Source of the DNA: Streptomyces iconiensis
Lineage (GTDB): Bacteria > Actinomycetota > Actinomycetes > Streptomycetales > Streptomycetaceae
NCBI RefSeq assembly: GCF_028657195.3
Contig: NZ_JANCPR020000003.1
Coordinates: 1-64,000 of the forward strand
Length of the DNA: 64,000 bases
Reading direction: 5' to 3'
The notes beneath the pieces were generated by a model that did not search any database, was not told the origin of the DNA, and saw only the letters and a program-made list of their open reading frames with translations. The translations under genes were made by a program, and so were the position numbers. Positions 34,032-42,437 of this stretch are shown one piece after another (the stretch's first letter is position 1; each line of letters begins with the position of its first letter).

Positions 34032-36179
34032 TCAGCCCGCGGTCAGCGCCTGGAGGTACCCCGCGACCGGTCCCAGCGTCAGCACGCCGCTGCCCGCGCC
34101 CGCCAACTCCCCTCCCGCCGGGGCGAGTTCGCGATGTGCCCGCTCCATCACCTCGCGGTCACCGACCGCGAGCGCCGCCCGCGCCGTCAGGCACCACAGT
34201 GCCTCCAGCAGCAGGTCGCCGGGCGGATCGGGGACGGCGCGCAGCGTTGCGGCGGCCTCCGCTTCGCGGTTCTGGGCCAGTAGAACGAGAGGGCGGGCCC
34301 ATGGCTCGTACGGACCCCAGTCGGTCGTCTCCGTCTGGGCGGGGAGACCGTGCAGGAGGCGGAGGGAGAGCAGGGCGAGCGGGAGCAGCCCGTGTTCCAG
34401 ACCGGGCATGCCCGAGACGGACAGCGGAGCGGCGGCGACGAGATACGCCGCCTCCGCCTCGGCGGGCGAGGTGTACCGCCCCGGCGATGTGCCCGGCCCC
34501 GGCGGTGTACCTGGCGCCGGTGGCGCTGGCGTACCTGGCCCTGGCGGGGTGCCGGGTTTCGGCGGGGTGCTGGTCGCGGCGAGGCGCAGGGCGCGGTACA
34601 GCTGCGTGAACACGCTCACCAGCGGGCGTTCGTGGCGTGCCGCCAGGCGGTCCGCCGCGTGCGCGTGCTCGTCGGCCGTGGCGAAGTCACCCAGGGCGCT
34701 GAGCGCCTGGACGCGGATGAGGCGGCCGACGATCTCGTACGCGACCAGTCCGTGCCGCAGGGAGAGGGCGATCAGTTCGGCCCCGATCGCGTCCCGTTCG
34801 GGCGCGAGTCCCGTGCGGTGGAACATCTGCATGTACAGGGCGTTGAGCGCGAAAGCCAGCAGCGCGGGATCGTCCAGACCGCGTGCGGTCTCCTCCGCCT
34901 GCCGTGCGGCCTGGAGCCCGCGCGCCGCGTTCGTGCCCCGTGACTCCAGGGCGACCGTCGCCAGCAGCCGGGCGCGCGCCGGTTCGTGGGCGCCCGGCGG
35001 CAGCGCGGCGAGGGTCCGTTCGGCAGCGGCCACGAGGTGTGCTGCCTGTTCGGGGTCGTCCGAACGGGTCCAGATCGCGGGCACGTCATAGGTGCCGATC
35101 ACCCGGGCCGTCAGCTCGGGATCGCCCAGTTCCTCGGCCGCCGTGACCGCGGCCAGCCGGTGCTGCCGTGCCGCCTCCAGGCCGCCGGCCCCCGTCACCG
35201 CGAGGTTGCGCAGCAGGCTCACCGTCGACTCCAGCCGTGCACGCGCACCGGAGGCGACGGTGCGGTCGTACGCGGCGGCGGCCCGCGCCCACACCCGTTC
35301 AGCGGCGTCCCCCGGGCCCTCCGAGTCCCCCGGGTCCTCTGGCTCCCGGCCAGGACTCGGCTCCGGGCCAGGACTCGGCTCCCGGCCTGGGCCCGGCTCC
35401 CCACCCTGGCCAGGTCCCGGCTCCAGCTCCAGATGTCGCGCCTGGTCGAGGACGTCCGCCTCCAGGCGGCGCAGACCGGGTCCCGGGTCCAGGCCCAGTT
35501 CCTCGACCAGCATCGTCCGGGCCCTGCGCAGCACCGCGAGCGCGTCGCCCTGGCGCCCCGCGCGGTACAGCGCGAGCGCGAGCAGTCGCCAGGCGTCCTC
35601 GCGCCAGGGATGCTCGGCCACATGCGCGTCCAGGTCGGGTACCGCCTCGGCCGCCAGCCCCAGGGCGAGCCGCGCCTCGGAGTGCCGTTCGACGGCGCGC
35701 AGCCGCAGCTCGGCCAGCCGCGAGCGCTCGGTACGGGCCCAGGGTTCCCCGGCGAAGTCCGCGTAAGCGGGGCCGCGCCACCAGCCCAGGGCCTCCTCCA
35801 GCCGTGCGAGCGCCTCAGCCGGTGGCGGCGTCGCGGCGACGGCCCGCTCGAAGCGCCAGGCGTCCACCGCGTCAGGGCCGGCGCGCAGCGCGTATCCGGG
35901 GCCCTCCGTGACCAGCAGCCCGGCCGGGGTGTGCGGTGCCCGTTCCGGCTCCAGTGCCCGCCGCAGCGCGCCGACGAAGGTGCGTACGGCGCTCACGGCG
36001 CCCGCCGGAGGGTCCTCGGCCCACAGGTCGTCGACCAGGCGGGCGACGGGGACGACGCGGCGCCGCGCCAGGATCAGCCTCGCCAGCACCGCGCGGTGCC
36101 GTGGCCCCTTCAGCGCGATCGGGTTCCCCTCGCCGTCCCAGGCCGTCACCGGCCCCAGCACCCCGAACTCGACCCGCAC
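34032..36179 (-). CDS. BTAD-domain transcriptional regulator (SARP/AfsR-like)
   Basis: 715 residues from GTG 36179. An OmpR-type winged helix (VEFGVLGPVTAWDGEG ... VLARLILARRRVVPVARLVDDLW) occupies residues 1-90 and a bacterial activator domain (WRGPAYADFAGEPWARTERSRLAELRLRAVE, then HPWREDAWRLLALALYRAGRQGDAL) about 95-240. A long helical repeat C-terminal half follows. There is no NB-ARC P-loop. Two low-complexity linkers occur, one Glu/Pro/Gly-rich (about 270-300) and one Pro/Gly/Thr-rich (about 535-570). It is divergent from the hydrolase gene, its obvious first target. Confidence 0.88.
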   Translation of the reverse strand: MRVEFGVLGPVTAWDGEGNPIALKGPRHRAVLARLILARRRVVPVARLVDDLWAEDPPAGAVSAVRTFVGALRRALEPERAPHTPAGLLVTEGPGYALRAGPDAVDAWRFERAVAATPPPAEALARLEEALGWWRGPAYADFAGEPWARTERSRLAELRLRAVERHSEARLALGLAAEAVPDLDAHVAEHPWREDAWRLLALALYRAGRQGDALAVLRRARTMLVEELGLDPGPGLRRLEADVLDQARHLELEPGPGQGGEPGPGREPSPGPEPSPGREPEDPGDSEGPGDAAERVWARAAAAYDRTVASGARARLESTVSLLRNLAVTGAGGLEAARQHRLAAVTAAEELGDPELTARVIGTYDVPAIWTRSDDPEQAAHLVAAAERTLAALPPGAHEPARARLLATVALESRGTNAARGLQAARQAEETARGLDDPALLAFALNALYMQMFHRTGLAPERDAIGAELIALSLRHGLVAYEIVGRLIRVQALSALGDFATADEHAHAADRLAARHERPLVSVFTQLYRALRLAATSTPPKPGTPPGPGTPAPPAPGTPPGPGTSPGRYTSPAEAEAAYLVAAAPLSVSGMPGLEHGLLPLALLSLRLLHGLPAQTETTDWGPYEPWARPLVLLAQNREAEAAATLRAVPDPPGDLLLEALWCLTARAALAVGDREVMERAHRELAPAGGELAGAGSGVLTLGPVAGYLQALTAG

Positions 36180-36306
36180 CCGTGACCACCTCTCCCGGGC
36201 CCTCGCCCGCCCCGCCACGGTATAGGGCGCTGACCTGTTGCTCATCCGGGGCCAGCACGCTGGAAGCACCTGGTCAACCCGCTTCACCACGGAAAGAGAA
36301 CGAACG

Positions 36307-37185
36307 ATGACACCTGCGCTCACCGGCTTCGACCAACGGAGCGTCCCCGTCGCGGACGGCGTGTCCCTGAACGTGTCACTCGGAGGCAGCGGCAGCCCCG
36401 TCGTCCTGCTGCACGGCTTCCCCCAGACCCATCTGATGTGGCGGCACGTCGCGGCCGACCTCGCCGCCGACCACACCGTGATCTGCCCCGACCTGCGCGG
36501 CTACGGCGCCAGCGACAAGCCGGCCGAGGACGGGCCCGGTACCTACTCCAAGCGCACGATGGCCGACGACATCGTGGCGATGGCCCGGCACCTCGGGTAC
36601 GAGCGCTTCGCGCTGGCCGGGCACGACAGGGGTGCACTCGTCGCCTTCCGCGCCGGACTCGACCACCCCGAGACCATCACGCATCTGGCCTGCCTCGATG
36701 TGCTGCCCACCCTCGACATGTGGGACGTCATGCACGGCACGACGGCGGCCGTCGGTTTCCACCTGTATCTGATGGCGCAGCCGCCTGGGCTGCCCGAGCA
36801 GATGATCGAGGCCAGCGCCGACGCTTTCTTCGGCCACTTCCTCGACATCTGGGCCAACGACCCCGACGCGATCCCCGCCGACGTACGCGCCGCCTACCTG
36901 GACGCCTGCCGCGCCGCCGTCCCCTCGATCGTCGCCGACTACCGCGCCTCAGCAGGCATCGACGTCGAACACGACCAGGCGGACCGCGACGCAGGTAACA
37001 CCCTGCGGATGCCGGTCACCGTCCTCCAGCAGGACTGGGGCGCGGCCCTCGGCTACGAAGCAACGGCGCTGTGGCGTGCCTGGGCGCCGGACCTGCGCCA
37101 TCTCTCCGTCAACCACGGCCACTTCATGGCCGAGGAGGCCCCGGCCGAGGTCGCCAAGGCCCTGCGCGCACTCCTCACCCGCTGA
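36307..37185 (+). CDS. Alpha/beta hydrolase, haloacetate-dehalogenase/epoxide-hydrolase-like
   Basis: 292 residues. HGFPQTHLMWR gives the oxyanion loop, DLRGYGASDKP is the hallmark strand of this branch, and GHDRGALVAFR places an Asp rather than Ser as nucleophile (near residue 106). The terminal NHGHFMAEEAP supplies the catalytic His. An Asp nucleophile means C-halogen or epoxide cleavage is expected, and GHDRG is typical of fluoroacetate-dehalogenase relatives. Divergently transcribed from the BTAD regulator across 127 bases. Confidence 0.87.
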   Translation: MTPALTGFDQRSVPVADGVSLNVSLGGSGSPVVLLHGFPQTHLMWRHVAADLAADHTVICPDLRGYGASDKPAEDGPGTYSKRTMADDIVAMARHLGYERFALAGHDRGALVAFRAGLDHPETITHLACLDVLPTLDMWDVMHGTTAAVGFHLYLMAQPPGLPEQMIEASADAFFGHFLDIWANDPDAIPADVRAAYLDACRAAVPSIVADYRASAGIDVEHDQADRDAGNTLRMPVTVLQQDWGAALGYEATALWRAWAPDLRHLSVNHGHFMAEEAPAEVAKALRALLTR

Positions 37186-37214
37186 ACCGGCGCACCGCTC
37201 ACCCGCTGAACCGG
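37174..37214 (+). repeat. 17-bp perfect direct repeat including the stop codon
   Basis: CTCACCCGCTGAACCGG occurs at 37174-37190, which contains the hydrolase's last codons and stop, and again at 37198-37214. Confidence 0.85.
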
Positions 37215-37367
37215 CCCACCACGGCGGCGCGAACGCGCGTGCCCGGGAGGCCCCTTGGGCTTCCCGGGCACCGGCCGAAGGGAGGCGGCACGCGGCGGCC
37301 CGTCGAGTACACGGGTCGAGTACATGGTCTGGGTGAACGCCTCCTGGTAGCACGGGAACTGGGCTTC

Positions 37368-37511
37368 ATGCTCGTGACGGAGGACGGCCGGGACGCGGAA
37401 CGTGCGCTGCGGGAGGCGCTGGAGCGACTGATGGTGGCGGCGCTGTCGGCGGGTGGCCGAGGGGGTGCGCTGAACCGTGCACCGCCCGGCGCAGACGGCT
37501 GTGCGGGGTGA
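37368..37511 (+). other. Possible remnant of a regulatory gene upstream of paaI
   Basis: A 48-codon frame with normal codon bias (MLVTEDGRDAERALREALER and on to a TGA) and no ribosome site. The helical Ala/Leu/Arg-rich sequence would suit the end of a TetR-type regulator, but this is speculation. The preceding bases are out of frame or interrupted. Confidence 0.25.
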
Positions 37512-37515
37512 TCTC

Positions 37516-37567
37516 TTGACAGCCCCGCGGCGGGGCTGGATTACTGACGATTCACCGAATGGTCGGT
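37516..37567 (+). promoter_or_regulatory. Putative promoter and operator of paaI-paaK
   Basis: TTGACA at 37516-37521, a hairpin AGCCCCG-CGG-CGGGGCT just after it, an ATTACT-like -10 near 37540-37545, then the palindrome ACCGA-ATGG-TCGGT at 37554-37567. The last resembles operators of TetR-type acyl-CoA/phenylacetate regulators. No such regulator gene is intact nearby. Confidence 0.5.
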
Positions 37568-37588
37568 CGGCGGGCGGGAGGCATAAGG

Positions 37589-38011
37589 GTGCGGGACGGT
37601 GTGGAGGCGGGGGCGGCGGGCGACGGTCCTGTGGAGGCGATGCTCGCGGCCGACCGGGCCTCGAACGCGCTCGGGATCGAACTGGTCGAGAGCGGCGAGG
37701 GGTTCGCGAGGCTGCGGATGGCCGTCACCGGTGCCATGGTCAACGGGCACGGTACGGCGCACGGCGGCTATCTCTTCCTCTTCGCCGACACGGCGTTCGC
37801 CTGCGCCTGCAACAGCCACGGGCCCGTGACCGTCGCCGCCGGCGCGGACATCACGTTCGTCGCGCCCGCCTGGGAGGGCGACGTGCTGTGTGCGACGGCC
37901 GCCGAGCGCACGCGGTTCGGGCGCAGCGGCATCTACGACGTGACCGTGCTGCGCGGCGAGCAGGTCGTCGCCGAGTTCCGCGGCCGGAGCCGCACCACAC
38001 CGGCCAGGTGA
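37589..38011 (+). CDS. paaI: Phenylacetate-pathway hotdog thioesterase PaaI
   Basis: 140 residues. HGTAHGGYLFLFADTAFACACNSHG is the PaaI hotdog signature with the helix-borne catalytic residues, followed by AGADITFVAPAWEGDVL and a YDVTVLRGEQVVAEFRGRS end. It hydrolyses CoA esters of stalled phenylacetate intermediates. GTG 37589 has GGGAGG seven bases ahead; the in-frame ATG 37559 would fall inside the putative operator. It precedes paaK by 133 bases of repeats. Confidence 0.87.
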   Translation: MRDGVEAGAAGDGPVEAMLAADRASNALGIELVESGEGFARLRMAVTGAMVNGHGTAHGGYLFLFADTAFACACNSHGPVTVAAGADITFVAPAWEGDVLCATAAERTRFGRSGIYDVTVLRGEQVVAEFRGRSRTTPAR

Positions 38012-38128
38012 GCACCCACCGCACCGGCCAGGTGAGTCCGCACCGGTCAGGTGAGCGCACCGGCCAGGAGAGTCCGTACCGGCCTAGTGAGTCCGTACCG
38101 GCCCAGTGAGCCGCCGCACCGGCCCAGT
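37998..38128 (+). repeat. About seven copies of a 19-bp unit reiterating the paaI stop
   Basis: CACCGGCCAGGTGAG-type units start on the last codons of paaI and fill the spacer to paaK. The TGA is retained in most copies. Confidence 0.85.
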
Positions 38129-38144
38129 GAAGGAGAGCCAGAGT

Positions 38145-39494
38145 ATGAGCCCCGATGTCGTCACCCCGGATGCCGGTTCAGCACGCAGGCTGGGCGAGCC
38201 CCTTCCCGGTGAACTGCTCGACGAGGGGGAGCGGTTGAGCCCCGATGAGCTGCGTCAGCTCCAGCTCACGCGGCTGCGGGCCACGCTGCGGCACGCGTAC
38301 GACGACGTGGAGCTGTACCGCGCGAAGTTCGACGCCGCGGGTGTGCGCCCGGAGGACTGCCGCACGCTGGAGGACCTGGCGCGCTTCCCGTTCACGACGA
38401 AGGCCGACCTGCGCGACACGTACCCGTTCGGGATGTTCGGTGTGCCGATGGAGAGCGTGCGCCGTATCCACGCCTCCAGCGGCTCGACGGGGCGGCCCAC
38501 GGTGGTCGGTTACACGCAGGGCGACCTGGACGTGTGGGCCGCACTCGTCGCGCGCTGCATACGGGCCGCGGGGGGCCGCGCGGGGCACAAGGTCCATGTC
38601 TCGTACGGTTACGGGCTGTTCACCGGAGGGCTCGGTGCGCACTACGGCGCCGAGCGCGCGGGGTGCACCGTGATTCCCGCCTCCAGCGGAATGACGGCGC
38701 GTCAGGTCCAGCTCATCCAGGACTTCCGGCCCGAGATCATCATGGTCACCCCGACCTACATGCTCACGCTGCTGGACGAGTTCGAACGGCAGGGCATCGA
38801 CCCGCGTTCCACCTCGCTGCGTGTCGGCATCTTCGGGGCCGAGCCGTGGACGGAGGAGATGCGCCGCGAGATCGAGGACCGGCTCGACCTGCACGCCGTG
38901 GACATCTACGGCCTGTCCGAGGTCATGGGCCCCGGTGTGGCACAGGAGTGCGTGGAGACCAAGGACGGGCTGCATGTGTGGGAGGACCACATCTACCCGG
39001 AGATCGTGGACCCGCTCGGTGAAGAGGCGGCGGCAGAGGGCGAGTTGGTGCTGACCACGCTCACCAAGGAGGCGCTGCCCGTCATCCGCTACCGCACCCG
39101 CGATCTGACGCGCCTGCTGCCGGGGACGGCACGCTCCTCGTTCCGCCGCATCCAGAAGATCACCGGACGCAGCGACGACATGCTCATCCTGCGCGGGGTC
39201 AACGTCTTCCCCAGCCAGATCGAGGAGATCGTGCTGCGGGTCCCTGCCGTGGCGCCGCACTTCCAGCTCCAGCTGAGCCGGCGCGGCCGGATGGACCACC
39301 TCACCGTGCTCGTCGAGGCACGCCCCGAAGCGGACACGGCCCTGCGCGGTGGCTCGGCCGCCGCCATCCTCCAGGGCATCAAGGACGGCATCGGCGTCAC
39401 CGTCGACGTACAGGTCGTGGACCCGGGCACGATCGAACGGTCGGCGGGCAAGTTCCGCCGGATCAAGGACCTGCGCGGGGCGCCCTCGTCCTGA
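38145..39494 (+). CDS. paaK: Phenylacetate-CoA ligase PaaK
   Basis: 449 residues, full family length. YPFGMFGVP, the nucleotide loop SSGSTGRPTVVGYT near residue 110, DIYGLSEVMGPGVAQEC near 250, RTRDLT and the C-terminal hinge GRSDDMLILRGVNVFPSQIEE are all present. It converts phenylacetate, ATP and CoA to phenylacetyl-CoA. With paaI upstream it forms a two-gene unit. The ring-epoxidation genes paaABCDE are not in the window. ATG follows AGGAG. Confidence 0.92.
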   Translation: MSPDVVTPDAGSARRLGEPLPGELLDEGERLSPDELRQLQLTRLRATLRHAYDDVELYRAKFDAAGVRPEDCRTLEDLARFPFTTKADLRDTYPFGMFGVPMESVRRIHASSGSTGRPTVVGYTQGDLDVWAALVARCIRAAGGRAGHKVHVSYGYGLFTGGLGAHYGAERAGCTVIPASSGMTARQVQLIQDFRPEIIMVTPTYMLTLLDEFERQGIDPRSTSLRVGIFGAEPWTEEMRREIEDRLDLHAVDIYGLSEVMGPGVAQECVETKDGLHVWEDHIYPEIVDPLGEEAAAEGELVLTTLTKEALPVIRYRTRDLTRLLPGTARSSFRRIQKITGRSDDMLILRGVNVFPSQIEEIVLRVPAVAPHFQLQLSRRGRMDHLTVLVEARPEADTALRGGSAAAILQGIKDGIGVTVDVQVVDPGTIERSAGKFRRIKDLRGAPSS

Positions 39495-39503
39495 GCGTAT
39501 TTC

Positions 39504-39526
39504 CGCGCATAATCCCGTTATGCGCG
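39504..39526 (+). promoter_or_regulatory. Palindrome overlapping the -10 box and start codon of the next gene
   Basis: Perfect arms CGCGCATAA-TCCCG-TTATGCGCG, extended by ATTTC/GAAAT with one bulged base. CATAAT (39508-39513) is a good -10 box placed seven bases before the ATG, predicting a transcript that starts at the A of the start codon. No ribosome site is visible. Confidence 0.6.
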
Positions 39527-41070
39527 AAATGATCACTCAGGTCCTGACCCGTTCCAAGGTCCGCACCCGGGCGTTCCGGGCCGGAGCGCGGTACTTCCAC
39601 CACGTCGAGAACGGGCTGACCGGGGTCTCAGGGCCCGGCGTCCCCGAGGACAACGAGACGGGGGTGATCGGCTGGGGCACCTCCTGGCGTATGCAGGGCT
39701 ATGTGCTGATGGGGGAGCGGACCGGTGACCCCGCGTACGCGGTGCGGCTCGCCGAACTGATCGAGGGGGTGCTCGCAGCCCGTGACGAGGAGCGCGGGAT
39801 CACCGACCACAGGGGGCGCAGCGGGCCGGTGTGGAGCACGGCGGGGAAGTTCACCGCTGCCACGGCCGTCGTCGAGGACGAGGAGGGCCGGGCCGCGCTG
39901 GAGGTGACGGTCTGTCCGCCCCGCTCGGTGCACGCCGTCGTCGGTGTCGTGCCCGAGAAGGACGGCCGCTTCGGGCTCACCGTCACCGGCAAGGGCCGGC
40001 CTTCCTTCGCCGCGCACGGGCTCAGCCTCGACCCGCGCGACCCACGCCGCGCCGATCACCTGCTCTACGAGGCGTACGAGCAGCGCAGCGGCATCACCGC
40101 GCGGCTCGTACCGCTGCCCGGCGCCGGTGACGGCGGGGGTGGCGCGGGCGCCAGTGGCAGAGGTGCCCGGGGTGACAGAGGCGGTGAGCGGCGGCGGGTG
40201 CGCGCCGGTCAGTACGCGGTGCGGCCGGCGCGGGTGGCGCTCGCCGCGCAGACCGGGATGATCACCTATCCGATCGCCGGGCTCGCGCGGCTCGCACGGG
40301 AGCGCGAGGACGCGGTACCGGCCTCGGTCAGGGCACGCCTGGAGGGCTGGCTCGACCTCGTACGGCGGGCCGTCGGCGCGCACGAGGAACAGTGGCAGCC
40401 CGTCGAGGGCGGACGCGGCTGCTACCGGTGGCTGCGCGATGAACCGGTCTCCTTCGCGGGGGCCGAACTGCCCACCAACGAGTTCCTGGCCGTGGGCCGC
40501 ACACTGGTCCAACTGGCCGCCGTCACGGGCGAGGAGGCGTACGCCGAACGGGCAGCGGCGATGGCGCGCGCCCTGCGGGACGACTTCGTGGTGCGTACCG
40601 GGGTCGCCGTATGGCCGTACTGGCCGCGCTTCGGGCGCGTCTACAACGGCTGGTCGGCCACGGGTTCCGTCGCGACCGACGGCTCCCTCCACCGGCCCTC
40701 CTACGGCGCCGTCACCGTGCCGGAGGATGTGACGCACGCCCTCATCGACCTCGACTTCCTCCAGCTCTACCACCGCACGCCCGGGCTCCCCCTCGTCTTC
40801 ACCGACGCCGACATGCGGGCCGTGGCCGCCGCCTTCTCCCGGCACGTCGTCGCGCGCGAGGGGCGCAGCTGGCGGATGCGGCACGACGTCGGTGGCGACG
40901 GCAGGCCGGGTACCGACCGCGAACAGGCCCATGTCGCCGCGTGGCTGCCCCTCGGCGGGTGGGCGGCCCAGCTGCCCGAACTGGTACGCACCATCCAGCC
41001 CGCCGTGCCGCCCGCTCCCTTCATGGGAGTCGACACCTACTGCGGCGCCCTCCTGGCCCGCTGGGGCTGA
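39520..41070 (+). CDS. Unknown protein, probably an alpha/alpha-toroid
   Basis: 516 residues. No catalytic motif that I can name. Repeated helix pairs (WGTSWRMQGYVLMGERTGDPAYAVRLAEL, TNEFLAVGRTLVQLAAVTGEEAYAERAAAMARAL, ALIDLDFLQLYHRT) resemble the toroids of glycoside hydrolases, lyases and uronate epimerases. A Gly-rich loop near residues 205-225 is extra. No signal peptide. The start is set by the leaderless promoter; ATG 39530 is the alternative. It stands directly behind paaK, but the promoter between them suggests separate control. Confidence 0.6.
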   Translation: MREMITQVLTRSKVRTRAFRAGARYFHHVENGLTGVSGPGVPEDNETGVIGWGTSWRMQGYVLMGERTGDPAYAVRLAELIEGVLAARDEERGITDHRGRSGPVWSTAGKFTAATAVVEDEEGRAALEVTVCPPRSVHAVVGVVPEKDGRFGLTVTGKGRPSFAAHGLSLDPRDPRRADHLLYEAYEQRSGITARLVPLPGAGDGGGGAGASGRGARGDRGGERRRVRAGQYAVRPARVALAAQTGMITYPIAGLARLAREREDAVPASVRARLEGWLDLVRRAVGAHEEQWQPVEGGRGCYRWLRDEPVSFAGAELPTNEFLAVGRTLVQLAAVTGEEAYAERAAAMARALRDDFVVRTGVAVWPYWPRFGRVYNGWSATGSVATDGSLHRPSYGAVTVPEDVTHALIDLDFLQLYHRTPGLPLVFTDADMRAVAAAFSRHVVAREGRSWRMRHDVGGDGRPGTDREQAHVAAWLPLGGWAAQLPELVRTIQPAVPPAPFMGVDTYCGALLARWG

Positions 41071-41206
41071 CCTGTCGCGCGGGCCCCGGACCGCGCCCGT
41101 CCGGCCGCCCTCGGGCCCCCTCGGCTCCGCTCCCTCCGGCCTCTCCTCCCGGCCCTCCCGGCCCTCCCGGATCACGCCCGGCCCACGGCCAGGCACACGG
41201 TCAGGC

Positions 41207-42391
41207 TCACGGGTTGAGGACGGTCTTGATCATGCCGTCCTCCTTGCGTTGGAAGGTGCCGTACGCGGCCGGCCCCTCGTCCAGGGGCAGATGGTGGGTG
41301 GCGAAGCCGTCGACGCCCAGCGGGTCGTCGTCGGTCAGGAGGGGGAGGATCTCGTCGGTCCAGTGCCGCACATTGGCCTGGCCCATGCGGAGCTGAAGCT
41401 GCTTGTCGAACATCGTCATCATCGGCAGCGGGTCGAGGCTGCCTCCGTAGACGCCGGAGATCGAGACGGTGCCGCCGCGCCGTACGACCTCGATGGCGGC
41501 GCTCAGCGCGGCGAGCCGGTCCACACCAGCGCGTTCCATCAGCTTCTCGGCGAAGCCGCTGGGAAGCAGGCCGACGGCCTGGTGCGCCGCGCGGGCCAGC
41601 GGGGCGCCGTGCGCCTCCATGCCGACCGCGTCGATCGCCGCGTCGGTTCCCCGCCCGTCGGTCAACTCCCGTACGACGGAAGGGAGATGGTCGCCGTGTT
41701 CCCGCAGATCGAGGGTGCGGACACCGTGTGCGCGTGCGCGCGCGAGGCGTTCGGGCACCAGGTCGACGCCGACGACCAGCTCGGCGCCCTGGTGCTGTGC
41801 GATCCGGGCGGCCATGTCACCGATGGGGCCGAGGCCGAGCACGGTGACGCTGCCGCCCCGCGGGATGTTGGCGTAGGCCACGGCCTGCCAGGCGGTGGGC
41901 AGTACGTCGGAGAGGTAGACGAACCTGTCGTCGGGCGGCCCCTGCGGCACCTTGACGGGCAGGGTGTCGCCGAACGGTACGCGCAGGAACTCCGCCTGCC
42001 CGCCCGGCACCTGCCCGTACAGCTTGCTGTAGCCGAACAGCGCTGCGCCCGTGCCGCGCTCGGTGACCTGCGTGGTCTCGCACTGCGAGTGCAGACCGCG
42101 CTCGCACATCCAGCAGGTGCCGCAGGAGACGTTGAACGGCACCACCACGCGGTCACCGGGCGCCAGCCGGGTCACGGCGGAGCCGACCTCCTCGACGATG
42201 CCCATCGGCTCGTGCCCGAGGACATCACCGGGCGTCATGAACGGCCCGAGCACCTCGTACAGATGCAGGTCGGAGCCGCAGATGCCGGTGGAGGTGACAC
42301 GCACGAGCACATCGGTCGGCTCCCTCAACTCCGGGTCGGGGACGGTCTCCACGCGCACGTCGCGCTTTCCCTGCCAGGTCAGTGCCCTCAT
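41207..42391 (-). CDS. Zinc-dependent alcohol dehydrogenase (formaldehyde-dehydrogenase-like branch)
   Basis: 394 residues. TSTGICGSDLHLYE (catalytic-zinc Cys), GHEPMG, the structural-zinc group CGTCWMCERGLHSQC and the Rossmann VLGLGPIGDMAARIA are present, with the long insert near LFGYSKLYGQVPGGQAEFLRVP typical of glutathione-independent formaldehyde-dehydrogenase relatives. Upstream on the same strand, 46 bases away, is an SDR gene, so the two may be one operon. Substrate not known. Confidence 0.87.
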   Translation of the reverse strand: MRALTWQGKRDVRVETVPDPELREPTDVLVRVTSTGICGSDLHLYEVLGPFMTPGDVLGHEPMGIVEEVGSAVTRLAPGDRVVVPFNVSCGTCWMCERGLHSQCETTQVTERGTGAALFGYSKLYGQVPGGQAEFLRVPFGDTLPVKVPQGPPDDRFVYLSDVLPTAWQAVAYANIPRGGSVTVLGLGPIGDMAARIAQHQGAELVVGVDLVPERLARARAHGVRTLDLREHGDHLPSVVRELTDGRGTDAAIDAVGMEAHGAPLARAAHQAVGLLPSGFAEKLMERAGVDRLAALSAAIEVVRRGGTVSISGVYGGSLDPLPMMTMFDKQLQLRMGQANVRHWTDEILPLLTDDDPLGVDGFATHHLPLDEGPAAYGTFQRKEDGMIKTVLNP

Positions 42392-42437
42392 GTCAGCTCC
42401 TCCACGGGGTGCCCGTCCTTCACCGGGTGCCCATCCC

